This document shows positions 53,854 to 63,191 of a DNA stretch of 64,000 bases, piece after piece. The stretch is from NCBI GenBank assembly GCA_947472795.1, contig CANJBL010000003.1:184291-248290 (forward strand), written 5' to 3'. How positions within the stretch are numbered: position 1 is the first letter of the stretch; the number at the start of each line of letters is the position of its first letter. This stretch comes from Fidelibacterota bacterium. Its GTDB lineage: Bacteria > Pseudomonadota > Alphaproteobacteria > Rhodospirillales > Rhodospirillaceae. A program made the translations under genes and the position numbers. The notes beneath the pieces are model-generated. The model searched no databases. It was not told the origin of the DNA and saw only the letters and a list, made by a program, of their open reading frames with translations.

Positions 53854-54827
53854 ACGCCCCGCACGGCCTTGACGGTTCCGGCCTTCACATCGCGCACGGC
53901 GCGGTATTGCGCCAGCATGCGCAGCAAGTTGAAAATGGGGGTGTTCAGCAAAAGCCCCACCTTTGTCCAAAAGCCGGCGTCGCACCCCGCGATATAGCGC
54001 AGGTCGGCCTTGGTCAGATGATACCATCCATTCAAGGCCGAACCGAGCGTCGGGGTGATCTGCACGCCGAACTGCGTGAACAGCTTGCGATGGCAGACAT
54101 AGCTGCGCTTGTACTCGTAGCTTAAAGGCCGGTCGTGAGAATGGACGACGGCGGCTTTGGGTTCATAGACGATCTTGTACCCGCGCTTCAGCACGCGCTC
54201 GGACCAGTCGATGTCCTCGCCGAAGCTGATGCGTCCGAAGCGCTCCTGCTCCCACACGTCCTTGCGGATGGCCGAACACACATTGTCGAAGTTGCACAGC
54301 GTGTATTTCTCCACGGGCGGCAGGGCGGCATAGACAGCGCCGTCCCTGATGACGCTGATGTCGCGCTCCATGCGGCCCGTGAGATGAATGTTGAGGTTGC
54401 GCTTGGTGATGATGTCGGCGTCGGGCTGCGGGATCTGGCGCGCGTAGGCCCCGGCAACGCCGTCTTCATTCAGGGCGGCTATCAGGGATTCGATCATATA
54501 AGGATCGTTGGGCACGGCATCTTGCACCAGAAGCACCACGCGGTCCGTCGTTGTCCGGGCAATGGCGAAGTCGCGTGTGGCGCCATGGTTGAATTCGCTG
54601 GCCGGGATGGTGAAGCACTTGGCCCCCGCCAAGCGCGCGGTTTCCACCGTATCGTCGTCCGACTGGGAGTCGACGATGATGAACTCCACTTCATTCCAGC
54701 GCGCCTGCTGCTGCAAACCCGCGACGACACGCTTGAACAACGCACCGCCATTCTTGGTGGGGATCACCAGCGAGCAGAAATATGGGCGCGCTGGAGCGCT
54801 GCCGCCGATCGGTAGAGCGTCGGTCAT
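53850..54827 (-). CDS. GT2 glycosyltransferase (rhamnosyltransferase-like)
   Basis: The protein has 325 residues from the ATG at 54827. The GT-A fold has CSLVIPTKNGGALFKRVVAGL, EFIIVDSQSDDDTVETARLAGA, VLLVQDAVPND in the DXD position, and a GEDIDWSERVLKRGYKIVYEP acceptor/ED motif. The sequence style and the rmlBDAC context fit a rhamnosyltransferase. The start overlaps the stop of the two-methyltransferase gene. Confidence 0.88.
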   Translation of the reverse strand: MTDALPIGGSAPARPYFCSLVIPTKNGGALFKRVVAGLQQQARWNEVEFIIVDSQSDDDTVETARLAGAKCFTIPASEFNHGATRDFAIARTTTDRVVLLVQDAVPNDPYMIESLIAALNEDGVAGAYARQIPQPDADIITKRNLNIHLTGRMERDISVIRDGAVYAALPPVEKYTLCNFDNVCSAIRKDVWEQERFGRISFGEDIDWSERVLKRGYKIVYEPKAAVVHSHDRPLSYEYKRSYVCHRKLFTQFGVQITPTLGSALNGWYHLTKADLRYIAGCDAGFWTKVGLLLNTPIFNLLRMLAQYRAVRDVKAGTVKAVRGV

Positions 54828-56695
54828 TGGTTGCGGCCGGAGAGCTTCTGGCGCAGGCGCGCCCGCGTGGCCTGCCACAGCGTGCGGGCGAGGAAACGCG
54901 GGCTGTTGTGCTCGTCCTGGCGCACACGGTGCAAGGTATCAAGCTCGCCCTGCTTCGCCGCATAAGCAGCGTCAGCGGTGGCTTTCTCTTGCTGGCGGCG
55001 CTCTTCCAAGGCCATGAGTTCGCGGTTGCGCGTATCTAAAACCTGCGTTGTGGCGCGCACGTCTTCTTGGGCTGCGTCACGTTCACCGATCGTGCGGTTC
55101 AGCTGGCCCTTAAGGCTCTGCGTCATCTCGCCCTGGAGGTAAGCTTCAAGCCGCACTTTGTTCAGCGTCTCTTCTTTCGCCATATACTGCGAAATGTAAT
55201 CTGCTTCCTCATCAAACAAGATCCGGTCGGCGATGTCCGGAACCGCTTTGCGCGAGCAGACGGCCAGGAACGCCAGCGGCTTGGCGGCCTGTTCCGAAGG
55301 GGCGCCAACCACGCCCGGTATCAGTTTATCGACAGTCTCATTCTGGTCGATGGCAATGCCCACGCGTACGAATTGCCGCAATATCTTTATATGTGGAAAG
55401 TGCGGCGCCAGAAGCTCGCGCAACTCGTCCTCGTTCATCTCGCGAATATGATAGGGGTTGGCGCCGTAAAGCGCCGTCACCGCCGGATTGGGCGTCGAGA
55501 TGATGAAGAGCCCGTCATCCTTCAGCAACCGGGCGATATTGGCCACCGTATCCTGCTGCATCTTGAAGTCCACATGTTCGATCATCTCGAAACATGTAAC
55601 GAGGTCGAATGACTTGGCGGGCAGCGACGCGCCAAGATCGTCCTGGCGGCGGAAGGTGAGGTTCGGTTTGCGATGATTGCTCGTGGCCCACTCCACAGCC
55701 GCCCCGTCGATATCGAGGCCAGTTACGTGGGCCGCCGTGTCGGCCATCAGCGCGGCGCCGTAACCGGTGCCGCAGCCGAAATCGAGCACGGTTTTGCCGG
55801 CCGTTAGCGTCTTGGCCAGGGCGTAACGCGGCAGGTGTTCGTATTCGGCCAACTTCGACCACGTGCCGGGCACGTAGCGCTCGCGCATGAATTCGGTGAA
55901 GTCGCTATCTTTGGCGGTCACCAGAAGGCCCTGGGCGGCGTTAATGTCGCGCGTCGTGCCGCCGGCTTCAAGTCCGACCATGTCGACAAAAGTGAAGTGC
56001 AGCCGACGCAAGAGCAGCGTCAAGGCTTCGGAATTATAATACACCAAATGTGATTGAGGGTGCCGGTAGGGCCAGCCCGCCGGATCATCCTGGGCCGCGC
56101 GCGAGCCGGCATTGGGTGTAGTGATGACCAACAGGGTCTTTGCCGTGATCGCACCGATGGAGAACAGCTGGTACAGCGTCGGGTAAGGCGAGGGCAGATG
56201 CTCAATGACGTCGAGCATCAACACCACGTCGAACTCGTGCGGGATCAGATCGCCCACCGTCTCGACGATGAAAGCGTCACCGCCAAGGCGTTCTTGCGCC
56301 ACTTTGCGCGCATGCGCTGATGGCTCCACGCCGAAGCATTTCCAGCCCGCCTTGGCGGCGGCGGACAGATGCGTGCCGTAACCGCAGCCCACATCGAGGA
56401 TGGACAAGCCCTTGCGCCCCGCAAAGGGCGCCAGCACGGTGCCCAACATGTCCACGGACCAGCCAGTCTGAGCGTCATAATTGGCGTAGCCGCCTTTTTC
56501 GCCGCCCTCGAACCATTCGGGGCGGTCGTAGTAGGCCTTCAAAGCGTGCGCATCGGGCATGGGCCACACATGCTCGCCCGAGCACGTCGCGCAGGTGAAG
56601 ATGTCCAAGCCGTCCACCTTGCACAGCAGCTCAAGATGCGTGGCGTCGCCGCAGACCGGGCAGATGTGAGCCGTTTTCAGCGCGTCAGCCGTCAT
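54824..56695 (-). CDS. Double methyltransferase with C-terminal coiled coil, candidate chain-terminating ruler
   Basis: The protein has 623 residues from the ATG at 56695. Domains in order: zinc ribbon (C12, C15, C35, C38); methyltransferase 1 (SILDVGCGYGTHL, 98-110, and LMLDVIEHLPSP); methyltransferase 2 (TVLDFGCGTGYGAAL, 302-316, and TCFEMIEHVDF); a predicted coiled coil (about 505-595, rich in Glu/Gln/Arg/Leu heptads); and a basic amphipathic tail (FLARTLWQATRARLRQKLSG, 601-620) that could touch the membrane. The gene overlaps wzt by 11 bases. In E. coli O8/O9a, WbdD caps the exported chain by methylation or phosphorylation, uses a coiled coil as length ruler, and Wzt recognises the cap. 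The layout here fits that role, with a second methyltransferase in place of the kinase. This is inference from architecture. Confidence 0.78.
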   Translation of the reverse strand: MTADALKTAHICPVCGDATHLELLCKVDGLDIFTCATCSGEHVWPMPDAHALKAYYDRPEWFEGGEKGGYANYDAQTGWSVDMLGTVLAPFAGRKGLSILDVGCGYGTHLSAAAKAGWKCFGVEPSAHARKVAQERLGGDAFIVETVGDLIPHEFDVVLMLDVIEHLPSPYPTLYQLFSIGAITAKTLLVITTPNAGSRAAQDDPAGWPYRHPQSHLVYYNSEALTLLLRRLHFTFVDMVGLEAGGTTRDINAAQGLLVTAKDSDFTEFMRERYVPGTWSKLAEYEHLPRYALAKTLTAGKTVLDFGCGTGYGAALMADTAAHVTGLDIDGAAVEWATSNHRKPNLTFRRQDDLGASLPAKSFDLVTCFEMIEHVDFKMQQDTVANIARLLKDDGLFIISTPNPAVTALYGANPYHIREMNEDELRELLAPHFPHIKILRQFVRVGIAIDQNETVDKLIPGVVGAPSEQAAKPLAFLAVCSRKAVPDIADRILFDEEADYISQYMAKEETLNKVRLEAYLQGEMTQSLKGQLNRTIGERDAAQEDVRATTQVLDTRNRELMALEERRQQEKATADAAYAAKQGELDTLHRVRQDEHNSPRFLARTLWQATRARLRQKLSGRNQ

Positions 56696-57881
56696 AACCA
56701 ATCCACTGGATGGGATGAATGAACTTGCCCCACGTGGGGTAGGGCGCGCGCACGGCGAATCCCAACGTCAAGTCGGTGAGGGCATAACATAAGGTATAAT
56801 CGGCGGAACAGGCCCCTACGGCAACGCGGTATTCGCCGGGGGCCAGGCTCAAGGGCGCGAGGCGCACCGAGCCTTTCCGCGTTTCCCCGGCTTTGGGGGC
56901 CGGCCAATATTTGCCGTCGTCGCGGCTGGTTTGCCCGATGACCCAATCGCCGTCGGAACGGTAAATGCTGACATTGAACACAACGGGCCCCAGGTCCTGC
57001 TTTGCTTCGATGGCGAAGGCGATCTCCAGCGTTTCGCCCGGCGCGAATTCGCCCTTGGTCCCGCCCAGAATGCGCACGTCAGTGAAGACAGCTTTGCCGG
57101 TTTCCTGCTGGATGGGCAGTGGGGCGAAGGGCGTGGCTTCGCCCTTATGGCCCAACATGTCGGCGTAATAGTCCTGCGAGACGCGGATGGACTCACCGAT
57201 CGCACGGACCTGGCCCCCGTCCAGCCACAGCACACGTGAACACAGCAGCTGCAACGTGCTGATATCGTGGGTGACGAACAGGATGGTCACGCCGCGGGCC
57301 ATCATGGCCTGGATGCGTTCCAGGCATTTGTTGCGGAAGGCGAGGTCGCCGACGCTCAAGGCCTCGTCGATGATCAGGATGTCGGGGCTTACATGGATGG
57401 CGACGGCGAAGGCCAGGCGCATGTACATGCCGCTGGAATAGGTCTTCACCGGCTCATCGATGAACTTCTCCAATTCGGCAAAGGCGACGATGTCGTCGAA
57501 GCGGTCCGCAATCTCATCTTGCGACATGCCAAGGATGGCGGCATTGAGGAAAGCGTTCTCACGTCCGGTGAAGTCAGGATTAAAGCCGGCACCCAGTTCC
57601 AGCAACGCCGCCACGCGGCCTTTCACCTCGATGGTGCCCGAGGTGGGCGTCGCTGTGCCGCAGATGGCCTGCAACAGTGTCGATTTGCCGGCGCCGTTGC
57701 GCCCGATGATGCCCAGCACTTCGCCGCGGCCCACGTCGAAGGACACATCGCGCAAGGCCCAGAACGCGCGGAAATATTCCTTGCGGCGGAATATGCTTTG
57801 CATCAAGCGGTGATGGGGCCGCTCGTAGATCTGATAGCACTTCGAGATATTGCGGACGCTGATGACGGGGTCAGAGGACAT
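56685..57881 (-). CDS. wzt: O-antigen/polysaccharide ABC transporter ATP-binding protein with C-terminal sugar-binding domain
   Basis: The protein has 398 residues from the ATG at 57881. The ATPase domain (1-240) has Walker A GIIGRNGAGKSTLL, signature TYSSGMYMRLAFAVAI, Walker B ILIIDEALSVGD and switch FVTHDIST. The remaining 150 residues (about 250-398; VFTDVRILGGTKGEFAPGETLEIAFAIEAK...GEYRVAVGACSAD) are the Wzt C-terminal beta-sandwich that, in O8/O9a-type systems, recognises the capped end of the glycan. It overlaps wzm by 11 bases. Confidence 0.93.
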   Translation of the reverse strand: MSSDPVISVRNISKCYQIYERPHHRLMQSIFRRKEYFRAFWALRDVSFDVGRGEVLGIIGRNGAGKSTLLQAICGTATPTSGTIEVKGRVAALLELGAGFNPDFTGRENAFLNAAILGMSQDEIADRFDDIVAFAELEKFIDEPVKTYSSGMYMRLAFAVAIHVSPDILIIDEALSVGDLAFRNKCLERIQAMMARGVTILFVTHDISTLQLLCSRVLWLDGGQVRAIGESIRVSQDYYADMLGHKGEATPFAPLPIQQETGKAVFTDVRILGGTKGEFAPGETLEIAFAIEAKQDLGPVVFNVSIYRSDGDWVIGQTSRDDGKYWPAPKAGETRKGSVRLAPLSLAPGEYRVAVGACSADYTLCYALTDLTLGFAVRAPYPTWGKFIHPIQWIGYDG

Positions 57882-58686
57882 CCGCGAACCCCCTGCGTGC
57901 CTTCTGGAAGAACGCAAACCCAACGGCCGCAACAATCAGCCCGCACACCAAGAACAGCGCATAGACGCGCCAGTCCGGCATCTGGCCCCAGATGAGCACG
58001 CTACGCACCTGTTCCACCGCCGTGGTCAGCGGATTGAGAAAGAGATACCGGCGCAGGTTTTCCGGCAGCGCCGTCAGCGGATAGAAAATCGGCGAGAGGA
58101 AAATGAGCGCCGAGGTCACAATGCCAACCACCTGCGCCACGTCGCGCAAATACACGCCCAGCGCCGTCAGCAACCACGACAGGCCCATGATGAACAGTGC
58201 CAAAGGCAGCAGCATCACGGGCAGCAGAAGGGCCGTGAGCGGGGGTGCTCCGAACAAGTACACATAGAACGCCAGCCACACGCACAGGCTCACCGCCAAG
58301 TGAAAAAGCGCCGAAGCGAAGACCACCCACGGCAGGATCTCCAGCGGGAAGGCCACCTTCTTGACGTAGTTCACGTTGGCCAGGATCAACGTCGGCGCGC
58401 GGTTCATGCATTCGGCGAACAGCGTGAACACCAGAAGTCCCGCGAACAGCACCAGCGCGTATTCGGCGGTGGATTCCGATCCGCTCCAGCGTGTGCGGAA
58501 CACGCCGCTGAAAACGAAAGTATAAACCGTCAACATCAGCAAGGGATTGAAGAAGGACCAGATGATCCCCAGGACCGAGCCGCGGTACCGCCCGAGCGCC
58601 TCGCGTTTCGCCAGCATGCCCACAAGCGCGCGGTTGCGCCACAGGCTAGCGGCAATCTCGCGCGGTGAAAGCGGCGGCTGCCTCAT
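57871..58686 (-). CDS. wzm: O-antigen/polysaccharide ABC transporter permease
   Basis: The ABC-2 type permease has 271 residues and six membrane helices. LAKREALGRYRGSVLGIIWSFFNPLLMLTVYTFVFSGVF is the typical TagG/Wzm start, and YLRDVAQVVGIVTSALIFLSPIFYPLTALP the conserved third-quarter. With Wzt it exports undecaprenyl-linked polysaccharide across the inner membrane. The ATG shares one base with the rmlC stop (TGATG). Confidence 0.94.
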   Translation of the reverse strand: MRQPPLSPREIAASLWRNRALVGMLAKREALGRYRGSVLGIIWSFFNPLLMLTVYTFVFSGVFRTRWSGSESTAEYALVLFAGLLVFTLFAECMNRAPTLILANVNYVKKVAFPLEILPWVVFASALFHLAVSLCVWLAFYVYLFGAPPLTALLLPVMLLPLALFIMGLSWLLTALGVYLRDVAQVVGIVTSALIFLSPIFYPLTALPENLRRYLFLNPLTTAVEQVRSVLIWGQMPDWRVYALFLVCGLIVAAVGFAFFQKARRGFADVL

Positions 58687-59231
58687 CAAGAAAAGGTCTC
58701 CGCGTCGGCCAACAGGTTGCCAAGCTGATCCTTACCGGACAATGTCGGTGCGCCGTCCAGAGGCCAGCGAATTCCCAACGCAGGATCGTTCCACATGATG
58801 CAGCGTTCGTGTTCTGGCGCCCAATAGTCCGTGGCTTTGTACAAAACCTCGGCGGTCTCCGAGAGCACCAGGAAGCCGTGGGCGAAGCCCTCTGGAAGCC
58901 AAAGCTCTTTCTTGTTCTCCGCCGACAGGATTTCACCGGCCCACTGGCCGAAGGTGGGCGACGATTTGCGCACATCGACGGCGACGTCGAAAATCTCGCC
59001 CTGGGTCACGCGCACCAGTTTGCCCTGCGTCTGTTTGATCTGGTAGTGCAAGCCGCGCAGCACGCCCTTCACGGAGCGCGAGTGATTGTCTTGCACAAAG
59101 TTGGGCGAGAGACCCGTCGCCTCCTGGAAGGCGCGCTGATTATAGCTCTCAAAGAAAAAGCCGCGCGCGTCGCCGAAGACCTTGGGCTCCAGCAGCATAA
59201 GACCGGGAATGGGATAGCCCGAAACTTTCAT
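58686..59231 (-). CDS. rmlC: dTDP-4-dehydrorhamnose 3,5-epimerase
   Basis: The protein has 181 residues. The cupin fold carries FFFESYN, HSRSVKGVLRGLHYQ (catalytic His region) and LWLPEGFAHGFLVLSE, all RmlC hallmarks. It is the third step of dTDP-L-rhamnose synthesis. The ATG shares one base with the rmlA stop. Confidence 0.96.
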   Translation of the reverse strand: MKVSGYPIPGLMLLEPKVFGDARGFFFESYNQRAFQEATGLSPNFVQDNHSRSVKGVLRGLHYQIKQTQGKLVRVTQGEIFDVAVDVRKSSPTFGQWAGEILSAENKKELWLPEGFAHGFLVLSETAEVLYKATDYWAPEHERCIMWNDPALGIRWPLDGAPTLSGKDQLGNLLADAETFS

Positions 59232-60118
59232 CAGAATAGTTGCTCGGTGAGAAGGTTTTTGAGGTAGCGTCCGTAGTCGTTCTTGATCAAAGGCTGCGCC
59301 AGTTTTTCCAGCTGTGCGGCGTCGATCCACTTCTGGCGGAAGGCGATCTCTTCCGGGCAGGCCACTTTCACGCCCTGGCGGCGCTCCAGCGTGGCGATGA
59401 ACTGGCTCGCATCCAGCATGGACTCGTGCGTGCCCGTGTCGAGCCAGGCATAGCCGCGTCCCATGATCTGGACGGACATATCACCCTTCTCAAGATAGAT
59501 GCGGTTGAGGTCCGTGATTTCAAGCTCGCCGCGCGGCGATGGTTTGAGGGCCTTGGCGTAATCGACCACCTGACCGTCATAGAAATACAGACCAGTCACG
59601 GCATAATTAGACTTGGGTTGCGTGGGTTTCTCTTCCAGGCTCACGGCTTTGCCGGCCTTGTTGAACTCCACGACACCGTATCGCTCCGGATCATGCACAT
59701 GGTAGGCGAACACCGTGGCGCCATTTGTCTTCTCATCGGCGGACGCGAGCAATTTATGCAGATCATGGCCGTAGAAGATGTTGTCGCCCAGCACCAGGGC
59801 TGCCGGCCCACCATCCAGGAATTTTTCGCCGATGACGAATGCTTGTGCGAGCCCGTCGGGTGAAGGCTGCACGGCGTAGGTGAACTTCAAACCCCATTGT
59901 TCGCCTGTGCCGAACAATTGCTGAAAGCGCGGCGTATCGAGCGGCGTGGAGATGATGAGAATCTCGCGGATGCCCGCCAGCATCAGGATCGACAACGGAT
60001 AATAGATCATCGGCTTGTCGAAGATCGGCAGCAGTTGCTTGGACACGACCAAGGTCGCTGGATGCAAACGTGTGCCGGCGCCTCCAGCGAGGATGATGCC
60101 TTTGCGGGGAGTGCTCAT
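59231..60118 (-). CDS. rmlA: Glucose-1-phosphate thymidylyltransferase
   Basis: The protein has 295 residues. The nucleotidyltransferase signature is [37 protein letters not shown], and metal/substrate motifs [13 protein letters not shown] and [18 protein letters not shown] are intact. It makes dTDP-glucose, the first step of the rhamnose pathway. The start overlaps the rmlD stop by four bases. Confidence 0.97.
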   Translation of the reverse strand: MSTPRKGIILAGGAGTRLHPATLVVSKQLLPIFDKPMIYYPLSILMLAGIREILIISTPLDTPRFQQLFGTGEQWGLKFTYAVQPSPDGLAQAFVIGEKFLDGGPAALVLGDNIFYGHDLHKLLASADEKTNGATVFAYHVHDPERYGVVEFNKAGKAVSLEEKPTQPKSNYAVTGLYFYDGQVVDYAKALKPSPRGELEITDLNRIYLEKGDMSVQIMGRGYAWLDTGTHESMLDASQFIATLERRQGVKVACPEEIAFRQKWIDAAQLEKLAQPLIKNDYGRYLKNLLTEQLF

Positions 60119-61017
60119 TTTGCGGGGCCTTCGTGCGGAAGCTCTTCAAGGAACCGGTCCAGGGCAGCGTCCCAGGCCGGCAAAGTAAGGTCAAAGGCGT
60201 CACGTAACTTATCCGTCGCCAGCCTGGAATTGGCAATGCGCTTGGCGGGCGTCGGATAGTCGGCGGTGGTGACTGGAATAAGGCGGTCCGGCGTGGCTTT
60301 CAGGGCATAGCCCTTGGCTGCGGCCAGCCGCAGAAGCTTCACGGCATAGGCGTGCCAAGTGGTCTCGCCGGAGGACGTCAGATGAAAGGTGCCGGTGGGT
60401 CCATCTGCGCGCTGTAGGCGCGCGAGGACCTGGGCTGTCACATCAGCAATGAGTTCGGCGCTGGTGGGTGCGCCGGTCTGATCTGCCACGATCTTCAGCT
60501 CATCGCGCGTGCGTGCCAGGTTGAGGATGGTGCTGGGGAAGTTCTTGCCGCGCGGCGCATAGACCCAACTGGTACGCAGGATCAGGTGACGTCCGCCGGC
60601 CGCGCTAACGGCTTCTTCGCCCGCCAGTTTGCTGCGGCCATAGGCACTGAGGGGGCTGGGCGCGTCAGTCTCGACGTAGGCGCCGGATTTAAGTCCGTCG
60701 AAAATGTAATCGGTCGAGTAATGCACAAGCAGCGCATCTGCGCGCTTGGCTTCCTCGGCCATGACTCCGACAGCAGTTGCATTGATGCGTGTAGCAAGAT
60801 CCGGCTCCGCCTCCGCCTTGTCGACGGCGGTGTAGGCGGCGGCATTCACGATCACGTTGGCTTTGGCGTTCCGAACCTGTTCGCGCACGCGATCAGGGTC
60901 GGTGAGATCAGCATCGCTACGGGCCAGCGCGCGCACCGTTCCCAAGGACGCGAGTGCCCGCTGTAGTTCCCAGCCGACCTGGCCTCGCGCACCGAAGAGG
61001 AGGATGTTGACCGTCAT
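60115..61017 (-). CDS. rmlD: dTDP-4-dehydrorhamnose reductase
   Basis: The protein has 300 residues from the ATG at 61017. The Rossmann start [18 protein letters not shown], the STDYIFDG strand and [14 protein letters not shown] (YxxxK) are typical of RmlD. It is the final NAD(P)H-dependent step giving dTDP-L-rhamnose. It lies five bases after rmlB. Confidence 0.95.
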   Translation of the reverse strand: MTVNILLFGARGQVGWELQRALASLGTVRALARSDADLTDPDRVREQVRNAKANVIVNAAAYTAVDKAEAEPDLATRINATAVGVMAEEAKRADALLVHYSTDYIFDGLKSGAYVETDAPSPLSAYGRSKLAGEEAVSAAGGRHLILRTSWVYAPRGKNFPSTILNLARTRDELKIVADQTGAPTSAELIADVTAQVLARLQRADGPTGTFHLTSSGETTWHAYAVKLLRLAAAKGYALKATPDRLIPVTTADYPTPAKRIANSRLATDKLRDAFDLTLPAWDAALDRFLEELPHEGPAK

Positions 61018-61022
61018 TACAC

Positions 61023-62081
61023 CTACCGGTATTGCGCCGCGACCCAGTCGCGGTAAGCGCCGCTGGTCACGTTGCCGATCCATGTTTCATTATCGAGGTA
61101 CCAGCGCACGGTGCGGCGAATGCCGGTCTCGAAGGTCTCCTCCGGTTTCCAGCCCAGCGCGTGATCGATCTTGGTGGCGTCGATGGCGTAGCGACGATCG
61201 TGCCCGGGACGATCAGGCACAAAGGTGATCTGCGTGCGGTAGGAGGCCCCGTCTTTGCGTGGGGCCTCGCGGTCGAGGATGTCACACAGCGTGTGGACCA
61301 CGTCGATGTTGGACATCTCGTTCCAGCCGCCGATGTTGTAGGTCTCGCCCAGTGCGCCGCCCGCCAGCACCGCGCGGATGGCGGTGCAATGGTCGCCCAC
61401 ATAAAGCCAGTCGCGCACATTCAATCCATCGCCATAGATAGGCAGAGGTTTTCCGTTCAGCGCGTTGTGGATCATCAGCGGGATCAGCTTCTCGGGAAAC
61501 TGATAGGGCCCGTAGTTGTTGGAGCAGTTCGTTGTCAGCACCGGCACGCCGTACGTGTGGTGATAGGCGCGCACAAGATGGTCCGATGCCGCCTTTGAAG
61601 CGGAGTAGGGACTGTTGGGCTCATAAGTATGGTTCTCGGTGAAAGCCGGCGCGTCAAAGCTCAAGGAGCCATACACTTCATCGGTGGAGACATGCAGGAA
61701 GCGGAACGCGGTTTTCTCTGCCGCACTCATCGTCGCCATATAGGCGCGCACGGCTTCCAGCAGATGATAGGTGCCGACGATATTGGTCTGGATGAATTCG
61801 CCGGGGCTGTGGATGGAGCGATCCACGTGGGACTCTGCGGCGAAGTTCAGCACCGCGCGCGGGCGGTGCGTGGTGAACAGCTTCAGCGCCTCGGCGTAGT
61901 CGCCGATGTCGCCTTGCACGAAGATGTGCGCGGGGTTGCCTTTCAGCGCCGCCAGGTTTTCCAGATTGCCGGCATAGGTCAACTTGTCGAAGTTGACCAC
62001 GGGCTCGCCGCCGGCGGCCAGCCAATCAATCACGAAATTGGCGCCGATAAATCCGGCACCTCCGGTTACCATCACTGTCAT
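61023..62081 (-). CDS. rmlB: dTDP-glucose 4,6-dehydratase
   Basis: The protein has 352 residues. The NAD-binding [13 protein letters not shown], the catalytic STDEVYGSL and [15 protein letters not shown], and [17 protein letters not shown] (here NNYGPY) are the full RmlB set. It is the second step of dTDP-L-rhamnose synthesis. It starts three bases after the first GT2 gene of the operon stops. Confidence 0.97.
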   Translation of the reverse strand: MTVMVTGGAGFIGANFVIDWLAAGGEPVVNFDKLTYAGNLENLAALKGNPAHIFVQGDIGDYAEALKLFTTHRPRAVLNFAAESHVDRSIHSPGEFIQTNIVGTYHLLEAVRAYMATMSAAEKTAFRFLHVSTDEVYGSLSFDAPAFTENHTYEPNSPYSASKAASDHLVRAYHHTYGVPVLTTNCSNNYGPYQFPEKLIPLMIHNALNGKPLPIYGDGLNVRDWLYVGDHCTAIRAVLAGGALGETYNIGGWNEMSNIDVVHTLCDILDREAPRKDGASYRTQITFVPDRPGHDRRYAIDATKIDHALGWKPEETFETGIRRTVRWYLDNETWIGNVTSGAYRDWVAAQYR

Positions 62082-62084
62082 TAT

Positions 62085-63050
62085 TTAAAGCCTGTGGAAG
62101 AGGGCCGCGACGTAAAGGCCGATATTATCGATAAAACCTTGGCGATGCACCCCGGAGCGTCGTAAAGCCCAAAGGCGTTGCGGCAGCCAGCCCTCGCGGG
62201 CGGCGCAGAAATCGTCAAAGATTCGCCGGTTGGCGGGGGTCAATCGGTCGCGGACCTGGGCCACCGCAGTGGTGTTCAGCGCGCTCCAGTGCTTGAAGCG
62301 TCCACCGAAGACCAGCGCCGCACGCCACAGGCGCGCAAAGAACCCTGCATTGCTGCCCACGATATTGCCGCCATGCTGACGATACCTGACGCTGGGATAG
62401 ATATCGTAGAAGGCGCGTCCGCCGAAGCCGGTCACAAGGATATAAGCCCACCAGTCATGGCTGACGACGGGCACATCGGGTGCGTCTTTCAGCAGGCGGC
62501 CGGCGGCTTCGTTGTAGGTCATGGTGTTGCCGCCGCCGATGTTCTGCACCATGGCATTGCGGAATGTTGGCTCCTTGGCCGTGAACAGCGGCGCGAACCC
62601 CACGTCCTTGCCCTCGTCATCGATCAAGCGCGTGCGCGTCATATAAAGCGCGGGAACATTCGTTGGAACACCTTCAAGCCATGCCATAGCGCGTTCCAGC
62701 TTGTCGGTTTCCCAAATGTCGTCCTGGTCCGAGAAGGCGTAAGCGGCTGCTTTAATATCGGTGTTGCGCGCGAGCGACATGAAGTTGGCGACAAAGCCGC
62801 GCCTCGGCCCTGCCAGTACGGCAAGGCGATCCTCGCCCCACGCTTTTTGATATTCATGCAGAAGATTCAGAGTGCCGTCGCTGGAGCCGTCGTCGGAGAC
62901 CCACAGTTTCCAATCGCTGTAGGTCTGCGCGGCGAAGGAGTTGAGCTGCTCGGCCAGGAAAGGCGCGCCGTTGTAGGTGCCAAGCAAGATGGCCACCGCC
63001 GGGCGGCCGGCGGCAGGAAGAAGTTTTGCGATCTGGTATGGCGGCATCAT
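62085..63050 (-). CDS. GT2 glycosyltransferase (rhamnosyltransferase-like), first gene of the operon
   Basis: The protein has 321 residues from the ATG at 63050 (a second ATG follows at once). AVAILLGTYNGAPFLAEQLNSFAAQTYSDWKLWVSDDGSSDGTLNLL is the GT-A nucleotide-binding start, and AYAFSDQDDIWETDKLERAM carries the DXD-like DQDD motif typical of WsaF/RfbN-like rhamnosyltransferases. VVSHDWWAYILVTGFGG is the acceptor-side motif. It opens the 12-gene minus-strand operon. A pair of TTAAGTC direct repeats lies just upstream. Confidence 0.9.
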   Translation of the reverse strand: MMPPYQIAKLLPAAGRPAVAILLGTYNGAPFLAEQLNSFAAQTYSDWKLWVSDDGSSDGTLNLLHEYQKAWGEDRLAVLAGPRRGFVANFMSLARNTDIKAAAYAFSDQDDIWETDKLERAMAWLEGVPTNVPALYMTRTRLIDDEGKDVGFAPLFTAKEPTFRNAMVQNIGGGNTMTYNEAAGRLLKDAPDVPVVSHDWWAYILVTGFGGRAFYDIYPSVRYRQHGGNIVGSNAGFFARLWRAALVFGGRFKHWSALNTTAVAQVRDRLTPANRRIFDDFCAAREGWLPQRLWALRRSGVHRQGFIDNIGLYVAALFHRL

Positions 63051-63072
63051 CAACCCGGCGTCGGCACGGCAG

Positions 63073-63090
63073 TTAAGTCGCTCTTAAGTC
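63073..63090. promoter_or_regulatory. TTAAGTC direct repeat, possible regulator binding site
   Basis: Two perfect TTAAGTC heptamers (63073-63079 and 63084-63090) start 11 bases apart, about one helical turn, 23-40 bases before the first gene of the rml operon. This spacing is typical of tandem response-regulator half-sites. Confidence 0.35.
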
Positions 63091-63133
63091 CCTGGCCTAC
63101 ATAGTATTTTCTGCTTCTTCAAGGGATTGTTGC

Positions 63134-63191
63134 ACCTCGCCCCGGGCCTGCGCGCGCCGCGCGGTTTGGCGGGGTGGGGTTTTTACTTTTT
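63134..63191 (+). terminator. Strong plus-strand terminator-like hairpin
   Basis: ACCTCGCCCCG (63134-63144) pairs with CGGGGTGGGGT (63170-63180) over 11 positions with two G-U pairs. The loop is itself GC-rich. T-runs follow (63180-63184 and 63187-63191). Only the plus-strand transcript has the T-tract, yet no plus-strand gene precedes it. Confidence 0.6.
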
